Assembly: GCA_963724195.1 (NCBI GenBank)
Contig: CAVRTQ010000032.1
Location: 74,158 to 138,157 of the forward strand
Direction of reading: 5' to 3'
DNA: 64,000 bases
DNA from: Solirubrobacter sp963724195
GTDB taxonomy: Bacteria; Actinomycetota; Thermoleophilia; Solirubrobacterales; Solirubrobacteraceae
The position numbers and the translations under genes were made by a program. Positions within the stretch are counted from its first letter, which is position 1. Each line of letters starts with the position of its first letter. This document shows positions 1-8,432 of this stretch, piece by piece. A model generated the notes under the pieces. That model searched no databases, was not told where the DNA came from, and was given only the letters and a program-made list of their open reading frames with translations.

Positions 1-643
1 CCGGCGTCGGCAGGAGCACGACCACGTGGTCGTCGAGGCTGGCCGCGAGCGCGCCGGGAGCGCCGGAACGCGCCGCGCGCTCGGCGGCGGCGAGCACGCG
101 GGCGCGCCAGTCCTCGTCGGCGGGCGCGAAGTGATGCGCGCGGACGACGACGACCGCGCCGCCCTCGGACAGGTCGGCGCCGAGTTCGGAGGCGCGGGCG
201 AGGATGTCGCCGCGGTCGGTGACCTTGCGCTGCAGGAGCGCGGTCAGGAATGCGGCCTGAGCGGCCTCCGACGCGCGGTCGGGCGCGCGCAGGCGCTCGA
301 CCTCCGAGGCGATCATGGTCGTCGCGATCCGCAACACGGCCGCGGACGGCCCACCACCGCGCGCCCGCATGCGCAGGCGGCCGACCACCGCGTCACCCAC
401 CCGGAGCTCGTGCGTCTCGACGCCGTCCGCGTCGCGCATGAGCTGCCGTTCGTCCGCCGTCGAGCGCGCGGCGACCGCCAAGACGGAGCTCGAACGGTCG
501 ATCAGGACGAGCGACGCATCAAGGGCGCGGGCGGCGGCACGGACGACCTCCGGAAGACCGAGGCCCGACTCGACCGCATCGGACATCGCCCCGAGTGCAC
601 CGAGGTCGGGAAGCGCCGCCTCCTTGCGGGCGGGCGAGGACAC
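1..643 (-). CDS. PucR/CdaR-like transcriptional regulator, N-terminal part (runs off the left edge)
   Basis: I read this open frame by translating the minus strand; it starts at GTG 643 (an ATG at 586 is an alternative) and has no stop before the window edge. The first ~120 residues look like a GAF-type sensory domain (VVRAAARALDASLVLIDRSS, then ATMIASEVERLRAPDR). They are followed by a region resembling the GGDEF-like middle domain of PucR/CdaR regulators (LLQRKVTDRGDILARA, then GGAVVVVRAH). The C-terminal helix-turn-helix expected for this family would lie to the left of the window. Family assignment is inferred from this layout. The gene lies downstream of the small membrane-protein gene on the same strand with a 50-base gap, so it may or may not share its transcript. 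Confidence 0.6.
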   Translation of the reverse strand, partial: MSSPARKEAALPDLGALGAMSDAVESGLGLPEVVRAAARALDASLVLIDRSSSVLAVAARSTADERQLMRDADGVETHELRVGDAVVGRLRMRARGGGPSAAVLRIATTMIASEVERLRAPDRASEAAQAAFLTALLQRKVTDRGDILARASELGADLSEGGAVVVVRAHHFAPADEDWRARVLAAAERAARSGAPGALAASLDDHVVVLLPTP

Positions 644-693
644 AGCGACAAGCTTAGACTCGCGCCCGCCAGACGTTCGGTTAGAACCGGAAA

Positions 694-921
694 CTAGAGC
701 TCGACGCGGTCGCTGAAGTACCACAGCGCCGCGAGGCCGACGCCCGTGCCGGCGAGCACGAACGCGGCGAGGATGTACACGCTGAGCACGGTCGCGACGA
801 TGCGGTCGCGCAGGCGCCAGTAGCTCTTCCAGGCGGGGATGACCACGAGCACGAGCCACGCCACGAGGCTCACGAACGCGGCCGCTCCGATGATGATGTA
901 GGTCTTCTCGTCGTCGGTCAT
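694..921 (-). CDS. small two-helix membrane protein, function unknown
   Basis: A 75-residue protein with two predicted membrane helices, about residues 8-30 (IIIGAAAFVSLVAWLVLVV) and 45-68 (LSVYILAAFVLAGTG). A basic loop (KSYWRLRDR) lies between them. Its ATG at 921 overlaps the TGA of the upstream DedA/PAP2 gene as TGATG, so it is very likely translationally coupled to it. I recognise no family. Position at the end of the metG-tatD-ksgA-ispE-dedA operon gives no specific functional hint beyond a membrane role. Confidence 0.6.
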   Translation of the reverse strand: MTDDEKTYIIIGAAAFVSLVAWLVLVVIPAWKSYWRLRDRIVATVLSVYILAAFVLAGTGVGLAALWYFSDRVEL

Positions 922-2489
922 CAGGTCGTCTCGCTTCCGACATTGTGGCGAACGCGTCCGGCGAACAACGCGAACGTCGCCACGACGGCCCAGATCGCGA
1001 TCGCCAGCGCGGCTCCTCCGAGCACGTCGGTGAGGAAGTGCGCGCGCAGGTAGATGCGCGTGATCCCGACGATCACGGCGAGGATCACGGCCACCGTCAC
1101 GAGCGCGATCCGCCCCGCCCAGCCGACCCCCGCGCGCACCAGCACGGTGGCGATCGCGATCAGCGCGATCGCGTAGGCGGTGTGGCCGGAGGGGTAGGCG
1201 GCGTTGAAGGTGTCGGTGAACGCTTCGGCCGGGCGCTCGCGGTCGTAGGCGGTCTTGGTGACGTGGACCGCGGCGAAGACCAGCAGCCAGCCGACGATCA
1301 GCGCGCCGGCGTCGAGCCAGCGCCGTTTGACGGCGGCGAAGATCGCGGTGGCGAGCGTCAGGATCGCCGTGACCGGCGAGGAGCCGATGTCCGTGACGAC
1401 GCGGGCGATGTCGACGAGCGTCTCGTTGTGCAACTGGTCGGCGAGGTCGGCCGCCATGCGATCGATCGCGCGGGTTCGGGTTGTTGAGGATCGCGTCGCC
1501 GATCAGGAAGAAGCTGAAGGCCCCGATCAGCCCGAGCGCGAGCAGCGTCGTGAGCTCGAGGCCGAGGTTGCCGGGCGTGACGCGGTCGGCGGTGAAGCGC
1601 GCGGCCATGTCGGCGACCTTCGCGGCCGGGCTGAGCAGCAGGTGCCAGACGGGGCGGGCGATCTTCGCGACGTGCTTCCAGCCCGGCTCTTCGTCGTGCG
1701 CGTCGATCCAGTCGCGCACCTTCGCGCGCGCCTCGGGGCTGCGGCGCAGGTGGATCAGCGCGACGATCCCGCCGATCACCACCACGAGCGTCCCGAACGC
1801 GAACAGCCCGCGCGACACGTAGGTGGTGAGCTGGTCGATCGAGCGCCAGAACAGGAAGCCGAGCGTGCAGAACGTGATCGACCACAGGCCGGCGGCGAGC
1901 ACGTCGTAGGGCAAGAAGCGCCGGAGCGGCATCCGCGACGCGCCCGCGGTGAACGGGATCAGCGGGCGCACCAGGCCGAGGAAGCGCCCGAACACGATGA
2001 ACACGGCGCCGCGCTTTTCCAGGAACACTCGACCGTCTCCAGCCGGTCCTCGGTGATCTGCAGCCGTTCACCGTGCGTGAGCAGCCACTGGCGGCCGAGC
2101 CGGCGCCCGATCTCATAGGCCGTGAGGTCGCCGAGGACGCAGCACACCCAGACGATCGCGATCAGCGCCAGCAGGGAGATCTGGCCCTGGCCGGCGACGA
2201 GCCCGCCGACGATCACCGCGGTCTCGCCCGGGGCGACGAAGCCCAGGAACGCGCCCGTCTCCAGGAACGCCATCAGCCCGACGGCGAGGTAGGTCCACTT
2301 GCCGAGTGCCTGTCCCGCGTCCTCGAGCAGGTGCTCGAAGTTCGGCAGGGGCACGATGCCGAACCCGACCAGCAACGCGCCGACGATCACGATCACCTCG
2401 CCGACCTGCACCCAGCGATGCTGCTTGTGCCGGCGGATGATCAGCCAGCCGGCGATCACCACCGCCGCGAGCAGCCAGGTGAACTTCAC
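921..2489 (-). CDS. DedA/VTT membrane protein fused to a PAP2 phosphatase (two frame breaks)
   Basis: The N-terminal ~230 residues form a DedA (SNARE-associated/VTT) domain, with FLGFVAPGETAVIVGGLVA and GRFLGLVRPLIPFTAG as hallmark stretches. After a linker (about residues 230-345) comes a PAP2 domain with the full signature KTAYDRERP, PSGHTAY and TRIYLRAHFLTD, so the lipid-phosphatase active site is intact. A likely role is membrane transport or dephosphorylation of undecaprenyl or other lipid phosphates; this is inferred from the families. Start GTG 2489 overlaps the ispE stop (GTGA). Two breaks interrupt the frame, near 2023 (one base missing after RLETVE) and near 1463 (two bases missing in a GC run). 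Together they restore the frame, which favours sequence error over decay. Confidence 0.75.
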
Positions 2490-3272
2490 GCGAAGACGGA
2501 CCTCGGGTACGTGCGCTGCAGGAAGGCGAGCGCTTCGGCGTCGTCGCTGATCCCGAACACGGTCGGGCCGGAGCCGGTGACCATCGGCTGCTCGGCGCCG
2601 ACTTCGCGCAGCGCCCGGAGCGCGTCGTTGATCGGCGGGCACAGCCGCCGGGCGGCGTGCTCGAGGTCGTTGACGGGCTCGAAGACGCCCTGTCGCAGGG
2701 CCTCCGCGGCCGCGTCCAGCTCCTCGGGCGTGCGCGCCGGATCGTGCGCGTCGAACTCGCGGTACACCTCGCCCGCGCCCAGCGCGGCGTCGATCGGCAC
2801 GACGATCAGCGGCGGCTTCTCCCCCGGCAGCGGCTCGACGAACTCGCCCGCCCCGGTCATCAGCGCCCGCTCGCCGCGCAGCATCACGGTCACGTCGGCG
2901 CCGAGCTTCATCGGCACGTCGTCGGGCACCGCGATCCCGCTCACCTCCGAGATGATCCGCAGCGCCGCGGCGGCGTCGCTGGACCCGCCCGCCATGCCCG
3001 CCGCGATCGGGATGCGCTTGGTGATCTCGATCCGCAGCGGCGGCCCGTCCCACCCGGTCGCCGCGCGGAACTCCCGCAGCGCCCGCAGCGCCAGATTCTC
3101 GCCGTCGACACCGGCGCAGACGACCTCGTCGAACCTAAAGGGTGCCTGGCACCTTTAAGGTCAGCTCGTCGGCGAGGTCGGTGGGTTGGACGAGCGAGAC
3201 GAGCGGGTGCAGGCCGTCGGGGCGCGGGGCGCCGACGAGCAGGCAGAGGTTGACCTTGCCCGGCGCTCTCAC
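2486..3272 (-). CDS. ispE: 4-diphosphocytidyl-2-C-methyl-D-erythritol kinase, interrupted by a palindromic element
   Basis: GHMP-family kinase of the MEP isoprenoid pathway; it phosphorylates CDP-methylerythritol. Seen here are the N-terminal RAPGKVNLCLLVGAPRPDGL (basic residue and sugar-binding strand), the ATP-binding loop PIAAGMAGGSSDAAAAL, and the C-terminal MVTGSGPTVFG motif. GTG 3272 overlaps the ksgA stop as GTGA. After about residue 38 the frame runs into a palindrome (3134-3160) and meets a TAG; the downstream frame is offset by one base. If one G of the GGG at 3140-3142 is removed, the whole gene reads through at 261 residues, with Lys-Val-Pro-Gly-Thr-Phe-Arg encoded by the palindrome. 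So the gene is either functional with a peptide insert, or broken. Sequence error at one base is the simpler reading. Confidence 0.85.
3134..3160. repeat. REP-like palindrome inside ispE
   Basis: Inverted repeat with arms AAAGGGTGCC and GGCACCTTT around a central T, flanked by CCT and AAGG. It matches, with one extra G, the perfect palindrome at 36297-36319. It lies within ispE in the orientation that encodes KVPGTFR once the extra base is ignored. Short palindromes with a GTGCC/GGCAC core are dispersed in many bacterial genomes; no RAYT-type transposase is visible here. Mobility is inferred. Confidence 0.75.
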
Positions 3273-4078
3273 GCGAGCTGCTCGTAGAACGCGCGCCAGT
3301 CGGCGGGGCTGAGCGACTCGGCGCGGGCGTCGGCGGGCTTGCCGAGCGCGACGAGGGCCTCGCGGGTGCGGTCGCGCAGTTCCTTCCCGCCGCCGGAGAG
3401 CTCGAGCGACTTCGCCATCGCCTTGCGCCGGTGCTTGAAGCCGTGCTGGACGAGCTTGACCAGCTCACGCGGCGGCGCCGGCGAGTGGCGCTCCAGGACC
3501 ACGAGCACGGAGTCCACGTTCGGCACCGGGAAGAAGACGTTGCGCGGGATCTTGCGTCCCACCTTCACGTCGCAGGCGAGCTGGGCGAGCACCGACGGGA
3601 CGCCGTAGGCGGACGTGGACGCGGAAGCCGCGAAGCGCTCACCGACCTCCTTCTGCACCATCGCCACCCAGCCGACGACGCTCTCGAGCTCGATCGTCCG
3701 GATGATCACGGTCGCGGCCACGCCGTAGGGCAGGTTCGCGACGACCTTGGTGGGGGCGGGGTCCAGCGCATCGAGGTCGAGCTTGACCGCGTCGGCTAAA
3801 TGCAACGTGGTGTTCGCGAACGGCTCGAGCGCCTCGCGCAGCGGCTCCTCGAGCCCGCGGTCGAGCTCGACGACGTGCACGTGGGCGACGCGCTCGGCGA
3901 GGTACTCGGACAGCACGCCGAGCCCGCCGCCCACCTCCAGCACGACGTCCTCGGGCGTCAGCTCGGCCAGCCGGCCGATGACGTCGAGGATGTTCGAGTC
4001 GACGAGGAAGTTCTGGCCCAGGTCACGGTTCGGCCGGATGCCGAACTCGCGCATGCGGCGTATCGAGGGCTGCGTCAC
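3269..4078 (-). CDS. rsmA: 16S rRNA dimethyladenosine transferase
   Basis: KsgA/RsmA methylates two adjacent adenines near the 3' end of 16S rRNA during small-subunit assembly. The 269-residue protein has the diagnostic RPNRDLGQNFLVD start, SAM-binding VLEVGGGLGVLSEYLA, acidic VVELDRG, and the catalytic NLPYGVA motif. The C-terminal FKHRRKAMAKSL is also typical. Start GTG 4078 overlaps the tatD stop (GTGA), and its own stop overlaps the ispE start, so translation is coupled across three genes. An internal ATG (MREFGIRPN) is a possible later start. The order metG-tatD-ksgA-ispE is a well-known actinobacterial arrangement. No break in the frame. Confidence 0.95.
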   Translation of the reverse strand: MTQPSIRRMREFGIRPNRDLGQNFLVDSNILDVIGRLAELTPEDVVLEVGGGLGVLSEYLAERVAHVHVVELDRGLEEPLREALEPFANTTLHLADAVKLDLDALDPAPTKVVANLPYGVAATVIIRTIELESVVGWVAMVQKEVGERFAASASTSAYGVPSVLAQLACDVKVGRKIPRNVFFPVPNVDSVLVVLERHSPAPPRELVKLVQHGFKHRRKAMAKSLELSGGGKELRDRTREALVALGKPADARAESLSPADWRAFYEQLA

Positions 4079-4818
4079 CAGCCGAAGAGCTTGGCAGCGT
4101 TCGCCTCGACCGCGGCGTCGAGCTCGGCGTAGGCGATCCCGCGCCGCTCGGCGATGAAGCGCGCGGTGTGGGCGACGTACGCCGGCCGGTTGCGCTCCTT
4201 GCGCACGACCTGCGGCGTCAGATAGGGCGCGTCGGTCTCGACGAGCATGCGGTCCAGGGGCACACGCTCGGCCGCGTCGGCGAGGTCGGCCGCCTTCGGA
4301 TAGGTGACGTTGCCCGCGAACGAGATCCACCAGCCGTGGTCCAGGCACTCCTCCAGCCGGTCCGGCATCGAGAAGCAGTGCAGGATGACCTCCAGCCCGG
4401 CCGCGTCCCGCGCCAGGGTGGAGATGGTGTCGTCCTCCGCCGCCCGCGTGTGGATCACGAGCGGCTTGCCCACCTCGCGCGCCAGGGCGATCTGGTCCGC
4501 GAACGCGCGCTCCTGGTCGGCCCGGGGCGCGTAGTCGCGGAAGTCGTCCAGGCCGGTCTCGCCGATCGCGCGCACGTTCGGGTGCTGCGCGTACGCGCGC
4601 AGCCACTCGATCCCCGCGTAGTCGGTCGTGTAGTTCGGGTGCAGCCCGACCGCGCAGAAGACGTCCGCGTGCGCCTCGGACGCCGCCAGCGCCGCCGCGC
4701 ACGACTCCTCGTCCGTGCCGATCGTGAGGATGCGCGTGACCCCGACCGCCCGCGCGGCCTCCACCCACTCGGCCGCGACCGCGGGGTCGGCATGCAGGTG
4801 GGTGTGGCTGTCGATCAT
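4075..4818 (-). CDS. tatD: TatD family metal-dependent hydrolase/DNase
   Basis: A 247-residue amidohydrolase-fold protein. The metal-binding residues are visible: N-terminal SHTHLHAD, AIGETGLDD, PLVIHTRAAE, VILHCFS, and VETDAPYLTP near the end. TatD proteins are 3'-5' exonucleases or D-Tyr-tRNA-related hydrolases; the exact substrate here is unknown. ATG 4818 overlaps the metG TGA by four bases (ATGA). Length and motifs are complete. The protein is probably cytoplasmic, as no signal peptide is seen. Confidence 0.92.
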   Translation of the reverse strand: MIDSHTHLHADPAVAAEWVEAARAVGVTRILTIGTDEESCAAALAASEAHADVFCAVGLHPNYTTDYAGIEWLRAYAQHPNVRAIGETGLDDFRDYAPRADQERAFADQIALAREVGKPLVIHTRAAEDDTISTLARDAAGLEVILHCFSMPDRLEECLDHGWWISFAGNVTYPKAADLADAAERVPLDRMLVETDAPYLTPQVVRKERNRPAYVAHTARFIAERRGIAYAELDAAVEANAAKLFGW

Positions 4819-6329
4819 TCGGGCTTCGGGAACAGCGGGGCGATCTTCTCGACCGGCTGCCCGCCGGGATGCGCGCCGTACCGAGCGCCTGCGAGCGCCG
4901 TGTCGGGCGTGCCGAGGGCCGCGAGCAGCTTCTCGGTCGACTCCGGGATGTACGGCACCAGCAGCACGGTCACGACCCGCAGGCCTTCAGCCAAGGACCG
5001 CAGCGCCTGGTGCAGCTCGTCGGCCTTGGTCTCGTCCTTGGCCAGCTTCCACGGCGCGGTCTCCTCGACGTAGCGGTTCAGCCGCCGCACGCGCATCCAG
5101 ATCTGCTCCAGCGCCTGCGTGATCTCCGCCTTGTCGAGCAGCCCCGACACCGTTTCCAGCAGCCCCTCGAAGTCGGCGCCGAGCACCGGGTCGAGATCCA
5201 CGGTGGGCGCCGCGCCGTCGCAGTAGCGCGCGACCATGTTGGTCGTGCGGCTGGCGAGGTTGCCGAAGTCGTTGGCCAGCTCGCTCGTGTAGCGCTCGGC
5301 GAACCCGGTCACGGAGACGCCGCCGTCCTGCCCGAAGGAGACCTCGCGGAAGCAGTAGTAGCGGAGCGCGTCGGTGCCGAAGCGGTCGATGACCTCGAAC
5401 GGGTCCAGCACGTTCCCGAGCGACTTGGACATCTTGTGCTCGGCGCCCGACTCGTCCTTCATCAGCAGGAAGCCGTGGATGAAGATCTCGCGCGGGAGCT
5501 CGATGTCCGCCGCCATCAGCATCGCGGGCCAGAAGACGGCGTGGAACTTGAGGATGTCCTTGCCGATGATGTGGAACGCCGGCCAGAACGTGTCGGTCAG
5601 GTCCTCGCCCTCGCGCGCGAAGGACAGGGCCGTGTAGTAGTTCAGGAGCGCGTCGAACCAGACGTAGAAGACGTGCCCCTCGTCCCACGGCACCTCGACG
5701 CCCCAGGTGAGCTTGGAGCGGCTGAGCGAGATGTCGTTGAGGCCGCCCTTGATGAACGACAGCGCCTCGTTGTACCGGGAGCCCGGCGCCACGAAGTCCG
5801 GCCGCCCGGCGTACAGCGCCTCCAGGCGCTCCTGGAAGGCCGAGAGCTGGAAGAACCAGTTCTCCTCGCTCTTGGGCTCGAGCGGGATCTTGTGGATCGG
5901 GCACGTCTGGTCGGGCCCCATCTCCTGCTCGCTCTTGAAGTCCGCGCAGCGCGGGCAGTACAGGCCCTCGTACGTGCCCTTGTAGGTGAAGCCGTTGTCG
6001 TGGATGCGCTGCATCACGTCCTGGACGGCGCGCTTGTGGCGCGGGTCCGACGTGCGGATGAAGAAGTCGTTGGTGACGTTCAGGCGCGGGCCGAGCGCGA
6101 TGAAGCGCTCCGCGTTCGTGTCCGCGAGCTCCTTGGGTGTGACCCCGAGCTTCTCGGCCGCCTGCGCGACGGGCTCGCCGTGCTCGTCCGTGCCGGTGAG
6201 GAAGAAGACCTCCTCCCCGCGCTGGCGCATGTGCCGAGCCAGGATGTCGGCGCCGATCGTGGTGTACGCGTGACCCAGGTGGGGCGCCGCGTTGACGTAG
6301 TAGATCGGCGTCGTGACGTAGTAGGCCAT
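4815..6329 (-). CDS. metG: methionyl-tRNA synthetase
   Basis: Class I aminoacyl-tRNA synthetase that charges initiator and elongator tRNA-Met. The HIGH motif is APHLGHAY (about residue 18) and the signature loop is HKMSKSLGN (about residue 298). A zinc-knuckle insertion reads YCPRCADF followed by TCPIHK. The anticodon-binding domain follows (residues ~340-500). At 504 residues it lacks the C-terminal tRNA-binding appendix of longer forms. ATG 6329 opens the leftward operon; the 71-base gap to the divergent channel gene must hold the promoters of both. Intact frame. Confidence 0.96.
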   Translation of the reverse strand: MAYYVTTPIYYVNAAPHLGHAYTTIGADILARHMRQRGEEVFFLTGTDEHGEPVAQAAEKLGVTPKELADTNAERFIALGPRLNVTNDFFIRTSDPRHKRAVQDVMQRIHDNGFTYKGTYEGLYCPRCADFKSEQEMGPDQTCPIHKIPLEPKSEENWFFQLSAFQERLEALYAGRPDFVAPGSRYNEALSFIKGGLNDISLSRSKLTWGVEVPWDEGHVFYVWFDALLNYYTALSFAREGEDLTDTFWPAFHIIGKDILKFHAVFWPAMLMAADIELPREIFIHGFLLMKDESGAEHKMSKSLGNVLDPFEVIDRFGTDALRYYCFREVSFGQDGGVSVTGFAERYTSELANDFGNLASRTTNMVARYCDGAAPTVDLDPVLGADFEGLLETVSGLLDKAEITQALEQIWMRVRRLNRYVEETAPWKLAKDETKADELHQALRSLAEGLRVVTVLLVPYIPESTEKLLAALGTPDTALAGARYGAHPGGQPVEKIAPLFPKPE

Positions 6330-6400
6330 CGCGCACGAGACGTTAGCGAGACTCGAACCGCGTGCAGATCGTCCGCAACTCCCGTTAGCCTTGCGTCTCC

Positions 6401-6856
6401 TTGAACCGCATCCTGCGCTTCATCGCACAGTTTCCCGGACGGGCCTGCGCCTACCTGCTGGTCTCCACGGTCGTCCTCGGCGGGGCGTTCTTCAGCCTCG
6501 TCGAAGAGGACGCCGACTGGATCGACGGCATGTGGTGGGCCATCGTCACGCTGACCACGGTCGGCTACGGCGACTACTCGCCGGAGTCGATCGCCGGCCG
6601 CTGGGTGGCCATGTTCGTGATGGCCGGCGGCCTCGGCTCCGTCGCCATCCTCACCGGCCTGCTCGCGGACGAGATCCGCGAGGCGCGCATCCACGGGCGC
6701 GACGAGACGCCCGAGCTCGACGACGACATCGAGCACGTGATGGCCGTCATGGAAGCGGAGATGGACAAGATCCGCGCGCGCGTGTCCCATCCTGAGGTCG
6801 TCGACGCCCTGCGCCGCATCCACGCCAACGAGGCCATGAAGGAAGATTCGAAGTGA
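6401..6856 (+). CDS. two-transmembrane potassium channel
   Basis: A 151-residue channel subunit: first helix around residues 15-33 (CAYLLVSTVVLGGAFF), pore loop with the selectivity filter TTVGYGDYSP (about residues 48-57), and second helix around 65-85. A charged cytoplasmic tail follows (ELDDDIEHVMAVMEAEMDK). It resembles Ion_trans_2/KcsA-type channels. The start is TTG 6401, as no ATG lies before the pore. Its stop overlaps the next gene as GTGA. Downstream partners are YgiB-, YgiC- and DUF350-like, so the channel is part of that conserved set; whether its tail senses a ligand cannot be seen. Confidence 0.88.
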   Translation: MNRILRFIAQFPGRACAYLLVSTVVLGGAFFSLVEEDADWIDGMWWAIVTLTTVGYGDYSPESIAGRWVAMFVMAGGLGSVAILTGLLADEIREARIHGRDETPELDDDIEHVMAVMEAEMDKIRARVSHPEVVDALRRIHANEAMKEDSK

Positions 6857-7233
6857 CCGAACGCCGCAGCCATCGTTCCCGTGCCGTGTCTCTGATGGCC
6901 GTACCCGTGCTCGCCATCGCGTTCGCCGCCTGCGGCGACGATGACGACAGCGCGTACTGCGTGGACCAGAACGACCAGATCGTCGAGAACCGCTACTGCG
7001 ACGACGAGGCCTACGCCGGCAACGGCGGTGGCGGCGCGTTCTTCTGGTTCTACGGCGGCAGCCCGCTCCGGGGTTCGAGCTACGCGCCCGGCACCCGGCT
7101 CACGGGCGGCGAGAAGGTCGCGGCCTCCAACGTGGCCGAGAACGCGCGCCGCGGCGGCTTCGGCGCCAGCGGCAAGAGCGGCGCCAGCGGCGTCGGGCGC
7201 GCCGTCTCGTCGTCCCGCTCGTCCGGAGGCTGA
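6853..7233 (+). CDS. YgiB/DUF1190-like lipoprotein with a Gly-Gly C-terminus
   Basis: A 126-residue exported protein. A basic N-terminus and hydrophobic stretch (VPVLAIAFAAC) end in a lipobox-like cysteine at residue 27. A Cys-containing acidic segment, a glycine/aromatic segment (GGGGAFFWFYGG) and a basic, Ser/Gly-rich tail follow, the last with RRGGFGASGKSG and ending SRSSGG. From memory the E. coli YgiB family has the same RGGFG motif and Gly-Gly end; I have not verified this. GTG 6853 overlaps the channel stop. The next gene is a YgiC-like ligase, the usual partner. Function unknown; it could be an acceptor for the ligase. Confidence 0.7.
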   Translation: MTERRSHRSRAVSLMAVPVLAIAFAACGDDDDSAYCVDQNDQIVENRYCDDEAYAGNGGGGAFFWFYGGSPLRGSSYAPGTRLTGGEKVAASNVAENARRGGFGASGKSGASGVGRAVSSSRSSGG

Positions 7234-7239
7234 TCGGCG

Positions 7240-8415
7240 TTGTACCGGATCGAGGTTGAGCCCCGCCAGGGCTGGCCGACGATCATCGAGCAGCAGGGCC
7301 TCATCTACTGGAAGACCGAGCTGCCCGACGGCTCGATGATGCCGTACTGGCACGAGACGCACGCCTACACGGTCTCCAGCGACGAGGTCTACGAGATGGA
7401 GGCCAGCGTGCGCCTCCTGATGGAGATGCTCGTCGAGGCCGGCGACTACATCATCGAGAGCAACCTGTTCTCGGAGCTCGGCATCCCGGGCTGGGTCGTC
7501 CCGAAGATCAAGGAGACGTGGGAGTCCGAGCCGCCGATGATCTACGGGCGGTTCGATTTCGCGTACGGCGAAGACGGCTTCAAGCTCCTCGAGTACAACG
7601 CGGACACGCCCACCTCGCTCGTGGAGACCGCGGTCCAGTGGCACTGGGTGCAGGACGTCTACGGCAAGGGCGGCGACCAGTGGAACATGGTCCACGAGCT
7701 GCTCGTGCAGCGTTGGAAGGAGCTGCTGCCGCGGCTCCCGGGTGACCGCGTGTACTTCGTGCACACGAACGCCGAGAACTCGGGCGAGGACTTCATGACC
7801 GCCGGCTACATGGTCGAGGTCGCGCGCGAGGCGGGCTTCACGTGCGAGCTGATGGCGATCGAGCAGATGGGCCTGCACGAGCACGTCGGCTTCGTCGACC
7901 GCCAGGGCCGCGCGATGCGCAGCGTCTTCAAGCTCTACCCCTGGGAGTGGATCGTCCACGAGGAGTTCGCGGACGCCGCCCTCAACCGCATGGGCGACGA
8001 CCAGGGCCAGACGCTGTGGATCGAGCCGATCTGGAAGATGCTGTGGTCCAACAAGGGCATCCTGCCGGTGCTCTGGCGGCTGTTCCCGGACCACCCGAAC
8101 CTGCTCCCCGCGTACTTCGAGGGCGAGCAGCACAAGCTCACGAGCTACGTCAAGAAGCCGCTGCTCGCGCGAGAGGGCGCGAACTCGGTGATCGTGATCG
8201 ACGGCGATGAGGCGGACCGCGGCCCCGACCAGGGCTACGGCGAAGAGGGGTACGTCGTCCAGCAGTACACCGACCTCGGTGACTACGACGGCAACCATCC
8301 CGTGCTCGGGGTGTGGACCGTCGACATGGAGCCCGCCGGGCTCGGCATCCGCGAGTCCACCGGGCTCGTGACCAACAACCTGTCGCGGTTCGTGCCGCAC
8401 GTCATCGATGATTGA
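7240..8415 (+). CDS. YgiC-like glutathionylspermidine synthase-family ATP-grasp ligase
   Basis: A 391-residue ATP-grasp amidoligase. Family hallmarks: RFDFAYGEDGFKLLEYNADT followed by PTSLVETA (substrate and Mg/ATP site, about residues 105-130), IWKMLWSNKGILPVLW, and the C-terminal ATP-grasp half with KPLLAREGANS (about residues 306-316), then YVVQQY. E. coli Gsp synthetase joins spermidine to glutathione, but the YgiC/YjfC branch is shorter and its substrate is unknown. TTG 7240 is preceded by GGAGG at about 7225. The gene overlaps or abuts its neighbours on both sides, consistent with one transcript with the channel, lipoprotein and DUF350 genes. Confidence 0.85.
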   Translation: MYRIEVEPRQGWPTIIEQQGLIYWKTELPDGSMMPYWHETHAYTVSSDEVYEMEASVRLLMEMLVEAGDYIIESNLFSELGIPGWVVPKIKETWESEPPMIYGRFDFAYGEDGFKLLEYNADTPTSLVETAVQWHWVQDVYGKGGDQWNMVHELLVQRWKELLPRLPGDRVYFVHTNAENSGEDFMTAGYMVEVAREAGFTCELMAIEQMGLHEHVGFVDRQGRAMRSVFKLYPWEWIVHEEFADAALNRMGDDQGQTLWIEPIWKMLWSNKGILPVLWRLFPDHPNLLPAYFEGEQHKLTSYVKKPLLAREGANSVIVIDGDEADRGPDQGYGEEGYVVQQYTDLGDYDGNHPVLGVWTVDMEPAGLGIRESTGLVTNNLSRFVPHVIDD

Positions 8416-8432
8416 GAGAGGGAGCGTTCCCA

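Noticed and set aside
26..697. Plus-strand coding region at the left edge
   Set aside because: The minus strand reads as a coherent PucR-like regulator; the plus frame is low-complexity Arg/Gly/Ala typical of antisense frames in GC-rich DNA.
3134..3160. Programmed frameshifting in ispE
   Set aside because: No slippery heptamer or downstream structure beyond the palindrome itself; one extra G in a GGG run is simpler.
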